Assembly: GCF_029024305.1 (NCBI RefSeq)
Contig: NZ_CP118974.1
Coordinates: 1,767,069-1,831,068 of the forward strand
DNA: 64,000 nucleotides
Reading direction: 5' to 3'
DNA from: Mammaliicoccus vitulinus
GTDB taxonomy: Bacteria; Bacillota; Bacilli; Staphylococcales; Staphylococcaceae
This document shows, in pieces, positions 18,860 to 28,488 of the stretch (position 1 is the stretch's first letter; each line of letters begins with the position of its first letter). The notes under the pieces are model-generated. The model made no database searches. It saw only the letters and a program-made list of their open reading frames with translations, and was not told the DNA's origin. The translations under genes and the position numbers were made by a program.

Positions 18860-20059
18860 TTATTTGTTTCTATGAGATTCATCAATTCTAATTTGTTTTG
18901 CCGTTAAAAGTAATATTCCAGTAGCTATACTTAAACTCAACATGGACGAACCACCGAACGTCATAAATGGTAATGGGACACCTGTTAATGGAATCGTTCC
19001 AGAAATACCTGCTAAGTTTACAAATGTTTGTACGCCAATATAACTTGAGATCCCTACACATACAAGTTTGAAGAAATATGAATCTGTAAGTGCAGCATAT
19101 AAAAATCCTTTATATACAATAAAGAACAATAATCCAAGAATAAATAATACACCGACTAAACCTAATTCTTCAGCAATAACTGCAAAGATAAAATCTGTAT
19201 GTGGCTCAGGTAAGTAACCTAACTTCATAATACCATTACCTAATCCTTTACCAAAAATGCCACCATTGCCGATTGCTAACAATGAATTAGCTAAATGATA
19301 ACCGATGCCACTTTCATAATTAAATGGATTTTCTAATACGTGAAAACGGTCTGCTTGGTGCTGGGATAGTATACCGCCTTTAAATATAATACTAAAAATG
19401 ATCAATAATACTACACCAGCAAAAATGGGACCCGACCATTTTAAAATAGCTTTAATACCTATACCAGAATAAGCGAAAATACATAACACTATCATACATA
19501 ATATAAGAGCTTGTCCAGTATCATTTTGTAGTAAAACTAAACCAATACAAGTACCAATTAAAAATAATGGCATCATGAGTGCGAGCTTAAACTGTTTGAG
19601 TCGATTTCGTCTTCTATCAATAATAAAAGATAAATATAAAATCATCGCTACTTTAAGAATTTCTGAAGCTTGTAAATTCATAAAGCCAAGATTAATCCAA
19701 CTTTTCGCACCATTTATCTCAGTACCAATTAATAATGTCAGTATTAACAATCCGAAAATCGTAAATATTACAATTTGTTGTACACGTTTATTTTTCAAAA
19801 TATTAATGTGCATAAAGTATGACATGAAAAATACTATGGAAAATCCAACAATACAATACACTAACTGTCTTATGAAAAAGTATGTACCTGATACAGGTAA
19901 TCCACCTGTTAACGTTCCTTTTGTAGCTGCTACCATACTTGCACTATAAACCATCACTAAGCCAATGAAAGATAAAATGATATACGTAATTAACAATGTG
20001 AAATCTATGTATTTCGAGTAATTTTTAATGTAGCGAAAAAACATCTTAATATAGTCCAT
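18860..20059 (-). CDS. ftsW: Cell division peptidoglycan glycosyltransferase FtsW
   Basis: FtsW polymerises lipid II at the septum together with a class B penicillin-binding protein. It has 399 residues, ten predicted membrane helices and the SEDS family signatures: VMVYSAS near residue 37, LGFMNLQASEILK, and the C-terminal GVPLPFMTFGGSSMLSLSIA. The large extracellular loop carrying the catalytic Asp is present around HQADRFHVLENPFNYESGIG. The start at 20059 has a modest GGAATG site; a later ATG at 20044 has none. Placement between ylaN and pycA is the usual staphylococcal arrangement and separates it from RodA paralogues. Confidence 0.95.
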   Translation of the reverse strand: MDYIKMFFRYIKNYSKYIDFTLLITYIILSFIGLVMVYSASMVAATKGTLTGGLPVSGTYFFIRQLVYCIVGFSIVFFMSYFMHINILKNKRVQQIVIFTIFGLLILTLLIGTEINGAKSWINLGFMNLQASEILKVAMILYLSFIIDRRRNRLKQFKLALMMPLFLIGTCIGLVLLQNDTGQALILCMIVLCIFAYSGIGIKAILKWSGPIFAGVVLLIIFSIIFKGGILSQHQADRFHVLENPFNYESGIGYHLANSLLAIGNGGIFGKGLGNGIMKLGYLPEPHTDFIFAVIAEELGLVGVLFILGLLFFIVYKGFLYAALTDSYFFKLVCVGISSYIGVQTFVNLAGISGTIPLTGVPLPFMTFGGSSMLSLSIATGILLLTAKQIRIDESHRNK

Positions 20060-20075
20060 CTACTCATTCCAATTC

Positions 20076-20117
20076 TAAAAAAATAAGTCTAAAGAAAGAT
20101 TTCTCCTCTCTAGACTT
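20076..20117 (-). terminator. Terminator after ylaN
   Basis: AAGTCTAGAGAGGA-type arms (with G-U pairs) form a hairpin read on the minus strand, followed by an eight-base T tract. It lies between ylaN and ftsW. Confidence 0.7.
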
Positions 20118-20125
20118 TGTATCAT

Positions 20126-20401
20126 TTAAGCATTTGTGAAAGCATCATGCAATTTAGATAGTTCCTTTTCTAAACTTGCCATAAGTGTCTGACCCTTTTC
20201 TCTATCAACAAGTCCAATTTGTACTGCAAAATCTACTTCCTTTTGAAGACCAAACATTTGCGTATCTAAAACTTCCTCATATAAAGGACATTGTGGCATA
20301 GTTAAATTGTCCATTTGTACCTTTATTAACTGGAGGATTTTTTCAGAATCGTTATATAATTGGTCATATGCCTTTTGACAAATTTCTGAATCGTTATGCA
20401 T
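20126..20401 (-). CDS. ylaN: YlaN family protein (DUF1507)
   Basis: A 91-residue soluble helical protein matching YlaN. The family binds iron and is linked to Fur and iron homeostasis in S. aureus and Bacillus; it is important or essential under iron limitation. Conserved blocks are the [25 protein letters not shown] segment (about 54-78) and [22 protein letters not shown]. It has its own upstream space and a downstream hairpin, so it is a single-gene unit, divergent from the ylaL-ylaI pair. Confidence 0.93.
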   Translation of the reverse strand: MHNDSEICQKAYDQLYNDSEKILQLIKVQMDNLTMPQCPLYEEVLDTQMFGLQKEVDFAVQIGLVDREKGQTLMASLEKELSKLHDAFTNA

Positions 20402-20541
20402 GACATACTCCCCCTTAATCTTTTTAGTTTCTATACTTATAAAATTTTAGACTAGAAATGTGAAAATTGCAAGCGAAAACAGAAGGTTATTAATTACAAA
20501 TATGTTAAAATTAAAATGTGAGATTGATAGGAGTGAAAAAA

Positions 20542-21024
20542 ATGATACAAATTAAAGGGAATTCAAAATTTAATATTACTTTAGACGCAACAACATGGAT
20601 CTTTGACGATCGTAAAGTGAAAATTGAAGATTTAGAACAAGGCATTTTCAATGGAGAAAGACCAATTGAATTTGAGAACAACGTAGCATGGAACCGCGCT
20701 ATTTTAGAAGGCGCTACAATGCCTCCTACATTAAATAGTGAAACAACTTATAAAAAACGTTCGTTTTTACAAGAAAGTTTTGTAATCAATGCAATGCCTT
20801 TCATAAAAAATTCAGAGCCGAATGAAAATGCTACAAAAGTTGTTTTAAAAAATGACAAAGAATCTATAGATATTCCAATTGAACAATGGCCGTATTTATT
20901 TTTCCACTTTTCAAATGAAGGAAAAATGATATACAAAGATGGGAAAATTGATGCATTCACTTACGACCAAGAAAATGGTTACCAAAATAAATTCAGCTAT
21001 GTAGCTGAAATCGAGGTTGTATAA
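20542..21024 (+). CDS. YlaL-like conserved protein, function unknown
   Basis: From the ATG at 20542, placed eight bases after an AGGAG site, the protein has 160 residues; an in-frame GTG at 20518 precedes the site and is unlikely. No membrane segment or signal is visible. It starts IQIKGNSKFNITLDATTWIF and is acidic. By position next to ylaI and ylaN it corresponds to Bacillus YlaL. The product has been labelled a peptidyl-prolyl isomerase in places, but I see no isomerase motif. It is coupled to ylaI, which begins three bases after its stop. Confidence 0.75.
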   Translation: MIQIKGNSKFNITLDATTWIFDDRKVKIEDLEQGIFNGERPIEFENNVAWNRAILEGATMPPTLNSETTYKKRSFLQESFVINAMPFIKNSEPNENATKVVLKNDKESIDIPIEQWPYLFFHFSNEGKMIYKDGKIDAFTYDQENGYQNKFSYVAEIEVV

Positions 21025-21026
21025 CC

Positions 21027-21173
21027 ATGATTATGAAAGTAAAATGCGTTATCTGTGATTCAGTCGTCAACTTAGATTCTAAATCTAAAGAAGCAAAAAG
21101 ACTAAGAAATCACCCTATTCGCACATTCATGTGTGATGATTGTAAAGCTAGATTAGATAAACCTAAAGATTAA
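21027..21173 (+). CDS. ylaI: YlaI family small zinc-ribbon-like protein (DUF2197)
   Basis: A 48-residue protein with two CxxC motifs: CVIC at residues 7-10 and CDDC at 36-39. These are spaced as in a small zinc ribbon. The sequence VKCVICDSVVNLDSKSKEAK and the ending RTFMCDDCKARL match the YlaI family of Bacilli. The ATG lies two bases after the stop of the upstream gene, so it is translationally coupled. Metal binding is inferred from the cysteines; a cellular role is not known. Confidence 0.88.
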   Translation: MIMKVKCVICDSVVNLDSKSKEAKRLRNHPIRTFMCDDCKARLDKPKD

Positions 21174-21180
21174 AATAAAT

Positions 21181-21235
21181 AAGTATATCACGCTACTGAG
21201 ATACTCAGTATTCAAAGTGATATACTTATTTTTTT
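21181..21235 (+). terminator. Terminator after ylaL-ylaI
   Basis: AAGTATATCAC pairs with GTGATATACTT, and the hairpin is followed by ATTTTTTT. Confidence 0.85.
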
Positions 21236-21272
21236 GTAACTATACTGTTTGTCTCTAATTATATATACAAAA

Positions 21273-21310
21273 AATGTCGACAAAGTCTAATAAAAGACTT
21301 TGTCGACATT
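21273..21310 (-). terminator. Terminator after typA-ylaH
   Basis: Sixteen-base perfect arms, AATGTCGACAAAGTCT and its complement, with a six-base loop, followed on the minus strand by TTTTTTG. Confidence 0.88.
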
Positions 21311-21341
21311 CTGAAAGGCCACCTACAAGTGAGCTACCTTT

Positions 21342-21680
21342 TTACTGTTGTTTTTCGCCACTTCGTTCTTTATGAAGTCTGTAACGATATAGACCTAAAA
21401 CAATTGCTGCTATTATTAAACTTTCTCCTACAGGTAAAAATACTGCAAGGAATGTTAATAATAGACAACCTAGAAACAGTAATATATAGATAATAATGTT
21501 CTGCCAAAACTTAAGCTTTCTTGCAAACCCTAGATTATAAACAATCGCACTTAATGCGAATATTGTTAATAACAAAAGCCACATACCAAGTTCTGGGTTC
21601 TCATCTACTCTAAATAACTTACCAAAAAATGAAAGCCTGTCTGTCGGATTAACACTTACATTTTTAGCAACTAAGAGCAT
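21342..21680 (-). CDS. ylaH: YlaH-like membrane protein
   Basis: A 112-residue protein with about three hydrophobic segments (33-52, 60-80, 82-97) and a basic, hydrophilic tail. It matches the YlaH-like family, found next to typA in Bacilli, and lies five bases after the typA stop in the same orientation. Function is unknown. The N-terminal block PTDRLSFFGKLFRVDENPEL is the most family-like portion. Confidence 0.85.
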   Translation of the reverse strand: MLLVAKNVSVNPTDRLSFFGKLFRVDENPELGMWLLLLTIFALSAIVYNLGFARKLKFWQNIIIYILLFLGCLLLTFLAVFLPVGESLIIAAIVLGLYRYRLHKERSGEKQQ

Positions 21681-21685
21681 CTATA

Positions 21686-23527
21686 TCACTCCTCATCGGA
21701 TATTTTGTTTCTCTTTTGATCTCTTTCTCTTTCAGATTTATCTAGAATTTTCTTTCTTAGACGAATAGATTCTGGAGTTACCTCTAATAATTCATCATCA
21801 TTCAAGTATTCTAACGCTTCTTCAAGTGTTAAAATTCTTGGTTTTTTCATAGTAGTTGTTTGTTCTTTATTAGCTGAACGAATGTTGTTTGCAGCTTTAA
21901 CTTTTGTAATGTTTACAGATAGATCATTCTCACGATTGTTTTCTCCAACGACCATACCTTCATATACTTCTGTACCAGGTTCCATGAAGTTGATACCTCT
22001 ATCTTCAAGGTTCATAATCGCATAAGTACTTGCTACACCTTTATCGATTGATACTAGAACACCATTTCTTCTTCCACCAATACGTCCTTTAATTTTTGGA
22101 CGATATGAATCGAATGTATGGTTAATAATTCCGTAACCACGAGTCATTGACATAAATTCAGTTGAGTAACCGATTAAACCACGTGCAGGAACCATAAATG
22201 TTAATTTAGTTTGTCCATTTTCGTTCGATTGCATATCTAACATTTCACCTTTACGAGATCCTAAAGATTCGATGATAGCACCAGTATATTCATCTGGCAC
22301 GTCAATTTGTACACGTTCATAAGGCTCTGATTTAACACCGTCTACGTCTTTTACAATAACTTGAGGTTTAGAAACTTGTAGTTCAAAACCTTCACGTCTC
22401 ATATTTTCAATTAAAATAGATAAATGCAGTTCTCCACGTCCAGCAACTACCCATGAATCAGGTGAATTAGTTGGTGTTACACGTAAAGATACATCTGTTT
22501 CTAATTGCATTTCTAGTCTTTCTTCAATTTTACGAGCAGTAACAAAAGTACCTTCTTTACCAGCAAATGGTGAATTATTTACTGAGAAAGTCATTTCTAA
22601 TGTTGGTTCATCAATACGTAAAATAGGTAATGCTTCAACATTATTTTGAGGTGTTACTGTTTCACCAACGTTGATATCTTCCATACCACTTACTGCAATT
22701 AAATCACCAGCGTAAGCTTCTTCAATTTCAACACGGTTTAAACCGAAGTAACCGAATATTTTAGATACTCTGAAGTTTTTGACTGTACCATCAATTTTCA
22801 CTAATGAAACTTGTTGTCCTACTTTTATTGTACCTCTAAATACACGACCAACACCGATACGTCCTACATAGTCATTATAATCTAATAATGCAACTTGAAA
22901 TTGTAATGGCTCGTCTCTATTATCAACTGGGGCTGGAACATAATCTAAAATTGTTTCATAAAGACATTTCATGTTCTCATCTTGTTTGTCAGAATTCAAA
23001 CTAGCTGTACCACTTAATGCTGAAGCGTATACAACTGGGAAATCAAGTTGTTCGTCATTAGCATCTAATTCAATAAATAAATCTAATACTTCATCTACAA
23101 CTTGTTCTGGTCTTGCAGAAGGTTTATCTATTTTATTTACGACTACTACAGGTTTTAAATCTTGTTCTAGCGCTTTTTTAAGTACGAAACGCGTTTGTGG
23201 CATTGTACCTTCATAAGCATCTACAACTAAAACGACACCATCAACCATTTTCATAATACGCTCAACTTCTCCTCCGAAGTCAGCATGTCCAGGTGTATCT
23301 AATATATTGATACGGTGATCTTTATAATCTATAGCCGTATTCTTAGCTAAAATTGTAATTCCTCGTTCTTTTTCTATATCATTTGAATCCATCGCACGTT
23401 CTGCTACATGTTCATTTTCACGAAAAATACCTGATTGTTTTAACAATTCATCTACTAAAGTTGTTTTTCCGTGGTCAACGTGGGCTATAATTGCAATGTT
23501 ACGTACATTCTCTCTTAAATTAGTCAT
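21686..23527 (-). CDS. typA: Ribosome-associated GTPase TypA/BipA
   Basis: TypA is a translational GTPase of the EF-G type that binds ribosomes and supports 50S assembly and growth under stress and cold. The 613 residues match the family. The G domain has [19 protein letters not shown] (P-loop, about 15-33), the switch I block [25 protein letters not shown] and NKIDKPSA. Domain II, an EF-G-like domain and the TypA-specific C-terminal domain with [13 protein letters not shown] follow. It starts its transcript and is coupled to ylaH. Confidence 0.97.
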   Translation of the reverse strand: MTNLRENVRNIAIIAHVDHGKTTLVDELLKQSGIFRENEHVAERAMDSNDIEKERGITILAKNTAIDYKDHRINILDTPGHADFGGEVERIMKMVDGVVLVVDAYEGTMPQTRFVLKKALEQDLKPVVVVNKIDKPSARPEQVVDEVLDLFIELDANDEQLDFPVVYASALSGTASLNSDKQDENMKCLYETILDYVPAPVDNRDEPLQFQVALLDYNDYVGRIGVGRVFRGTIKVGQQVSLVKIDGTVKNFRVSKIFGYFGLNRVEIEEAYAGDLIAVSGMEDINVGETVTPQNNVEALPILRIDEPTLEMTFSVNNSPFAGKEGTFVTARKIEERLEMQLETDVSLRVTPTNSPDSWVVAGRGELHLSILIENMRREGFELQVSKPQVIVKDVDGVKSEPYERVQIDVPDEYTGAIIESLGSRKGEMLDMQSNENGQTKLTFMVPARGLIGYSTEFMSMTRGYGIINHTFDSYRPKIKGRIGGRRNGVLVSIDKGVASTYAIMNLEDRGINFMEPGTEVYEGMVVGENNRENDLSVNITKVKAANNIRSANKEQTTTMKKPRILTLEEALEYLNDDELLEVTPESIRLRKKILDKSERERDQKRNKISDEE

Positions 23528-23749
23528 GCAAGAAATTTTCCTCTCCGATTTAAAATTAATCGACTTTTTATTCGACTTATATTTATAACCAGATAATTAT
23601 AACACAAATCATTAGAAAAATAACTATTATTGACCATATTTACTCAAATTTCTTTATTTTTTATATGAGTTGTTTAATATTAACTGGTTGATTTTTATTA
23701 AAATGTAACGCATAATAAAGTTATGAAAACGGTTAAAGGATGGATATAA

Positions 23750-23935
23750 ATGAAAAAATCTAAAGCAATTTTTGTACTACTTGCTTTAATTGTAACATTT
23801 TTCCTTTTAGTGTTTAGCTTTGCATTAGCTGAAGGTTCTATATTATTTATGCTATTAGCAGTATTGCTAATCGTCGCGACTATGGGATTTGGTTTTACAC
23901 TTAAAAAGAAATACCGTGAAAACGGCTGGCTATAA
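23750..23935 (+). CDS. Small two-helix membrane protein (YlaF-like, DUF5325)
   Basis: A 61-residue protein with two hydrophobic segments (about 6-27 and 31-50) and a basic end, KKKYRENGWL. It corresponds by sequence style and position next to typA to Bacillus YlaF (DUF5325). Function is unknown. AAAGGATGG precedes the ATG, and a strong terminator follows. Confidence 0.8.
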   Translation: MKKSKAIFVLLALIVTFFLLVFSFALAEGSILFMLLAVLLIVATMGFGFTLKKKYRENGWL

Positions 23936-23955
23936 TTTCAAACAACATAAAATTA

Positions 23956-23986
23956 AAAGATGCGATATGACTTCGCATCTTTTTTA
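23956..23986 (+). terminator. Terminator after the YlaF-like gene
   Basis: AAAGATGCG pairs with CGCATCTTT, followed by a T tract. It lies close to the convergent suhB stop and may act weakly in both directions. Confidence 0.82.
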
Positions 23987-24006
23987 TTTTATCTATTTAT
24001 ATTCAC

Positions 24007-24831
24007 TTATGACTTCCCTCGAAATCTTTCAGTATGAATTTGTTCTAATAGAGGTTTATGAGGTAAGAAATATTCATTTAGCAGCTCATTATGAATAGCC
24101 TTATTACCTATCAAAATAGAATTTGCTTCTAATATATTTAATTGCTCACCTAATTGATTCGTTACAACAGCTCCTACCTCTTCAACGATAATTAAACCAC
24201 CTGCAAAATCCCATGGTTGTAATCTCATTGTTAAATAAGCGCTTGTAATACCTTTAGCGACATTTGCAAAATCTAACGCCGCTGATCCATATGCTCTTGT
24301 ACTTCTAGAATTGTCTACAATAGGAACATATATACCTGAAAGCTTTTCTTTAGTTAACCATAATGGATTCGTGGAAATTAAACTTGTCTTTAATTCAGTA
24401 TCTTTTAACGGTTTTAATGGTTCTTCATTTAGCCATGCCCCTTTACCAGCTAAAGCGTGATACATCTTATCATTCATAACGTCGTATACAAATCCAGCAT
24501 ACTTTTCACCATCTATATATATACCGATTGAAATCGCAAAATTCTCTTGTTGATGAACGAAATTCAATGTTCCATCTATTGGATCAACTATCCATAACAC
24601 ACCACTTGTATCTTGAATATCTTTACCATGCCCTTCTTCCCCTAAAATTCTGTGTTCAGGGTATGTAGACATAATTTGATTAAATAATCTTTCTTCTGTT
24701 TCTTTATCTATGTTCGTAACTAAATCGTTAGGATTTGATTTCGTTTCAATTTGAATTTCTTCATCAATCGAATCACGAATAACCTTACCGGCTTCAGCTA
24801 TAATTTGATATGCAAATTTGTATATTTCCAT
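24007..24831 (-). CDS. suhB: Inositol monophosphatase family protein (SuhB-like)
   Basis: A 274-residue magnesium-dependent phosphatase of the IMPase superfamily. Metal ligands are visible: Glu65-Glu66 in GEEGHG, the WIVDPIDGTLNF motif (Asp83, Asp86) and the C-terminal WDFAGG. Substrates in this superfamily include inositol phosphates, fructose 1,6-bisphosphate and phosphoadenosine nucleotides; the sequence alone does not choose between them. A gene of this type lies next to yktB in S. aureus, supporting orthology. The adjoining yktB is divergent, with a 104-base spacer. Confidence 0.9.
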   Translation of the reverse strand: MEIYKFAYQIIAEAGKVIRDSIDEEIQIETKSNPNDLVTNIDKETEERLFNQIMSTYPEHRILGEEGHGKDIQDTSGVLWIVDPIDGTLNFVHQQENFAISIGIYIDGEKYAGFVYDVMNDKMYHALAGKGAWLNEEPLKPLKDTELKTSLISTNPLWLTKEKLSGIYVPIVDNSRSTRAYGSAALDFANVAKGITSAYLTMRLQPWDFAGGLIIVEEVGAVVTNQLGEQLNILEANSILIGNKAIHNELLNEYFLPHKPLLEQIHTERFRGKS

Positions 24832-24935
24832 GACAAGACCTCCTATGTTATTTTTATATTAGCATTGTTCTTTATATATTCAAAAAAAATTATGATAAAA
24901 TATACATATGTACCACAGTTACAAGGAGGACAACT

Positions 24936-25547
24936 ATGACTAAGTATACTTTTAAACAAAAGGATTTTAAAGTTTTTAGTGTTGAAGGTTTAGAAAATAG
25001 GATGCAAGCACTAGACGAACAAGTAAGACCTCAATTAAATGCTTTAGGCGAAAGATACAGCAATTATTTAACTGAACAAACAGGTGATACATTCTATTAT
25101 CATGTTGCTAAACATGCTCGTAGAACCGTGAATCCACCAAAAGATACGTGGGTTGCGTTTGCTACTAATCAACGTGGTTACAAAATGTTACCACATTTTC
25201 AAATAGGTTTATTTGAGTCTCAATTATTCATTATGTTTGGTGTGATGCATGAAAATAAAAATAAAGGTCATATGGCAGACTTTTTAAATAAAAACATACA
25301 TTTACTTGAATCACTACCAAGTGACTATTCATTATGTTTTGACCATTATAATATTGATAAATCACCAATTGATTCATTGTCACAAGAAGATTTAAAACAT
25401 CATATTAAAAGACTTAAAGATGTTAAAAAAGCTGAGTTTTTCGTAGCTAGAACACTCGATCCTAAATCAGAAGTATTAAATTCTGATAAATCGTTCACAG
25501 CATATTTAGACGAGACATTTAATGAATTAATAAAATTCTATAGTTAA
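24936..25547 (+). CDS. yktB: YktB family protein (DUF1054)
   Basis: A 203-residue soluble protein matching the DUF1054/UPF0637 family in length and sequence. Conserved blocks are FKVFSVEGLENRMQALDEQV at the start, YYHVAKHARRTVNPPKDTWVAF and LPHFQIGLFESQLFIMFGVM. No reaction is known for the family. A strong ACAAGGAGG site precedes the ATG. It is a single-gene unit closed by the hairpin at 25573-25620. Confidence 0.93.
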   Translation: MTKYTFKQKDFKVFSVEGLENRMQALDEQVRPQLNALGERYSNYLTEQTGDTFYYHVAKHARRTVNPPKDTWVAFATNQRGYKMLPHFQIGLFESQLFIMFGVMHENKNKGHMADFLNKNIHLLESLPSDYSLCFDHYNIDKSPIDSLSQEDLKHHIKRLKDVKKAEFFVARTLDPKSEVLNSDKSFTAYLDETFNELIKFYS

Positions 25548-25572
25548 TCATTACCTATTTTCCATAAGACAA

Positions 25573-25620
25573 AACAATCCTCCCAATCCAAATGTAAAAT
25601 TTAGCGGATTGGGAGGATTT
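25573..25620 (+). terminator. Terminator after yktB
   Basis: AATCCTCCCAATCC pairs with GGATTGGGAGGATT, followed by TTTGATTTG. Confidence 0.85.
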
Positions 25621-25688
25621 TGATTTGTGTCGTAATATAATATTTAGCACTAATCTATATAACTGTAATGTTCTATAAAATAATTGAT

Positions 25689-26246
25689 TTAATAAATGTA
25701 TGGATCATCGTCTTTTTTCTTTTTATCTGTTTCTTCTATACGATTTTGTTGCTGTTCATTTGAATCAAATTCATTTTCACTTTGATTTTGATCATGCTTT
25801 ATATCATTTTGGAAGTTTACATCTTCAAATTGATTATTTGTTTTATTTTTTCTCACAAATAGCATTATACCTGCAATAATCAATAATAAGAATGATATAA
25901 CGTTTAGTGTAAGGATTGAAATTAATCCTGCTACTACTGCTAATACACCTGATAAAATTCTTTGTTTTTTAACAAATACAACCGCAACAACTGTTAATAA
26001 GATGCTTATTATGAGAATCACTATTGCAAAATTCCCAAATGCTGAAAATCCGTTTAACATTTGATCTGCTGTAACTGAACTAGGTACATCTTGTGAACCT
26101 TGGATTTGCTCATTAAATGACTTTTCAAATTCTGATTTAAACTCAGGTGTTTTGGAAAAAGTTTTAATTATAAAAGCAAATACGATACCAATTAAAGAAA
26201 AAATAGCACCTAATATTAATAATGTATATTCAATAGTTCTTTTCAT
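25689..26246 (-). CDS. DUF4064-like membrane protein with acidic tail
   Basis: The ATG at 26246 lies seven bases from AGGAGG and gives 185 residues; an upstream in-frame start at 26270 has no support. There are four hydrophobic segments (about 8-28, 69-90, 95-115 and 118-133). An extracellular loop containing SKTPEFKSEFEKSFNEQI follows the first, and a charged cytoplasmic tail begins with FVRKNKT. The four-helix layout and the helix-loop region resemble DUF4064 proteins. It lies directly after the next gene, which has the same architecture, so the two look like an ancient duplication. Function is unknown. Confidence 0.75.
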   Translation of the reverse strand: MKRTIEYTLLILGAIFSLIGIVFAFIIKTFSKTPEFKSEFEKSFNEQIQGSQDVPSSVTADQMLNGFSAFGNFAIVILIISILLTVVAVVFVKKQRILSGVLAVVAGLISILTLNVISFLLLIIAGIMLFVRKNKTNNQFEDVNFQNDIKHDQNQSENEFDSNEQQQNRIEETDKKKKDDDPYIY

Positions 26247-26306
26247 TGAAATCCTCCTAAAATTTGTCACTTCTAATTATCTCAATCTACTCTTTATTTT
26301 TCAACC

Positions 26307-27335
26307 TTATTTATCATTTTTTGCAACTTCTTGGTCAGAACTATTTTTTCCTTCAAAATATTTTTTCTGTTGTTGCATTCGTTTTTCGTAATTATTTCTT
26401 CTTTCTATTGTAGCATTTGGTTTTTCTTTTTTAACTTTCTTTTCTTTCTTTTGTTTCCCAAGATTTTCTTGATATTCATCTGATTGAGTCGTTTCATAAT
26501 TATACGGATCTTGTTTCCTTTGACTTAAATCTTCTTGATGCTCTAAATCTTCTTGGTCAAGCTCGTTCTCATCATTGTATGATTCGTCAATTTGATCTTT
26601 TTGTTTTTTATGCTTTTGATGCTTTTTACGACGAGATAAAACTTCTTCGCTGTTAGAAGCGTCGTGATAAGTCTCTTCTTCAGTTTTTTGTTCTATAGGT
26701 TCTTCTTGTTTTATAGGCTCTTCTTGTTTTGTATTTGGCTGATTTGAACCTATTGTTTGATCATTGTGTGGCTCTGTTTTTTCTTGATGCTTCCTTGCAG
26801 GTTGTAATGGTTGAGTTTGTCTAGGTTGTTGATTCACACTTTCACGATCATCTTGAAAATATTGTTGTTGTCCCATACCTTGGATAGGTAATATTTTGTC
26901 TTTTCTTACAAATAATAAAATACTTACTATAAAGAAAAAGAGTGGAACTAAAACAATAAATAATGGAATAGTAATAACTGCTAAAAGTAAAAATACAATA
27001 CCTGAAAATATTCTCCATCTCATCAATACTAATCCTATAAAAGAAAAAATTAAAACAATTATCAAATAAATTATGAATAGCCATATTCCATTTTGAATAT
27101 TGAGTGCAACTTCGCTCGCAGATAATAATTGACCATTAGCTGTGATATTAATATTTAAGCGATTAATCAAAGATTCTAGTCTATTTAAATTGTCAGGATT
27201 ATTTAATACGACAAGTGCAGCAAATAGAGACAATGCTGTAATACCTAACACTATTATCCAAGCTAGCCATCCAAAAAACTTCTCTGCGCCTCTACTAACT
27301 GGCTGTTTCACATGTTCTACATATGAATTCATCAT
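26307..27335 (-). CDS. Membrane protein with long charged tail, probable AuxB homologue
   Basis: A 342-residue protein with four hydrophobic segments in the first 145 residues and a long, low-complexity tail. The tail is rich in Gln, Glu and Lys, with repeats such as EEPIKQEEPIEQ and KKHQKHKKQK. It lies just downstream of potD. In S. aureus the gene at that position is auxB, whose product is reported to stabilise lipoteichoic acid and affect beta-lactam resistance. Orthology here is inferred from position and architecture, not from alignment. Two ATG codons follow GAGGAGG; the first is used. Confidence 0.65.
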   Translation of the reverse strand: MMNSYVEHVKQPVSRGAEKFFGWLAWIIVLGITALSLFAALVVLNNPDNLNRLESLINRLNINITANGQLLSASEVALNIQNGIWLFIIYLIIVLIFSFIGLVLMRWRIFSGIVFLLLAVITIPLFIVLVPLFFFIVSILLFVRKDKILPIQGMGQQQYFQDDRESVNQQPRQTQPLQPARKHQEKTEPHNDQTIGSNQPNTKQEEPIKQEEPIEQKTEEETYHDASNSEEVLSRRKKHQKHKKQKDQIDESYNDENELDQEDLEHQEDLSQRKQDPYNYETTQSDEYQENLGKQKKEKKVKKEKPNATIERRNNYEKRMQQQKKYFEGKNSSDQEVAKNDK

Positions 27336-27373
27336 ATTTACCTCCTCTATAATGAATTGGTTTTAATTATAAC

Positions 27374-27407
27374 AAAAAAAGGGCCTTGTTTCTCACAAAG
27401 ACCCTTT
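27374..27407 (-). terminator. Terminator after the pot operon
   Basis: Arms beginning AAAGGG at 27378 and ending CCCTTT at 27407 pair with one bulged base, followed on the minus strand by a seven-base T tract. Confidence 0.78.
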
Positions 27408-27414
27408 ATAAACA

Positions 27415-28488
27415 TTAATTTAATGACATCTTAAATTTAAGAAATGCTTCATTATATTCTGAAATATTTTCTTTACCCAAATCTTGATAAACTTCAAGCT
27501 TGTTTCTAAGAGTTGAATCAGGATAAAATCGTTCATCTTCTCTAACATTTTTATCTAGAAGTTTAAATGAAGCTTTATTCGGTGTAGCATAACCAACCCA
27601 TTCCGTATTTTGTTTACCATTTTGTTCGTCTAATAAGAAATCAATAAACTTATATGCACCTTCCACGTTTTGAGCAGTTTTTGGAATAACGAGATTATCA
27701 AACCATAAGTTTGAACCTTCTTTCGGTACAACAAAGTCTAATTGGTCATTTTCAGTCATAATATCCGCGGCCATTCCACTCCATACAACTGCAACATCTG
27801 ATTCATTTTGAACCATCATCGTATTAATTTCATCTCCTACAACACCTCTTACATTAGGAGATAGTTTAATTAATTTATTTTGAGCTTTTTTAAGTTTTTG
27901 TTCATCCGTTTCATTCAAGCTTTCATTCATACTGTTTAAAGCAAATCCAATTCCTTCTCTTGCGCCATCGACAATTAACACATCATCTTTTAATCGTTTA
28001 TCCCACAGGCTATTCCAAGAATTGAAATTGATACCTTTCGTTTTTTCAGGATTATACAATATTCCGACAGTGCCCCAAAAATAAGGAATTGAATATTGAT
28101 TTCCAGGATCAAATGGTAAATTCATGAAAGATTTATCCATATTTTTTAAGTTTGATAATTTATTATGATCAATTGGAATTAATAATTTTTCTTTCTTCAT
28201 TTTTTGTACAGTATATTCACTTGGTACTGCAACGTCGTATGATGTACCACCATTTTTAATTTTAGCCATCATCGCTTCATTTGAATCAAATGTTTCATAT
28301 ACGACTTTTATACCTGTTTCTTTTTCAAATTTCTTTGTCAGCTCAGGATCTATATATTCTCCCCAATTATATACGTATATAACATCTTTTTTTCCTTTAG
28401 AAGGTGGCGGATCAATCAATTTAGTTGATAGCATTAATAGTGATCCAACGATCAACGAAATACCAACTAATTGCATTAATTGTTTCAT
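27415..28488 (-). CDS. potD: Spermidine/putrescine ABC transporter substrate-binding protein PotD
   Basis: PotD captures polyamines outside the membrane and delivers them to PotBC. The 357 residues include the family blocks VYNWGEYIDPELTKKFEKET, YDVAVPSEYTVQKMKKEKL and a C-terminal ENVEGAYKFIDF-like segment. The N-terminus (residues 3-22) is hydrophobic but has no lipobox cysteine, so it is anchored by an uncleaved helix or released, unlike lipoprotein-type binding proteins. Its start overlaps the potC stop by four bases. The final gene of potRABCD. Confidence 0.93.
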   Translation of the reverse strand: MKQLMQLVGISLIVGSLLMLSTKLIDPPPSKGKKDVIYVYNWGEYIDPELTKKFEKETGIKVVYETFDSNEAMMAKIKNGGTSYDVAVPSEYTVQKMKKEKLLIPIDHNKLSNLKNMDKSFMNLPFDPGNQYSIPYFWGTVGILYNPEKTKGINFNSWNSLWDKRLKDDVLIVDGAREGIGFALNSMNESLNETDEQKLKKAQNKLIKLSPNVRGVVGDEINTMMVQNESDVAVVWSGMAADIMTENDQLDFVVPKEGSNLWFDNLVIPKTAQNVEGAYKFIDFLLDEQNGKQNTEWVGYATPNKASFKLLDKNVREDERFYPDSTLRNKLEVYQDLGKENISEYNEAFLKFKMSLN

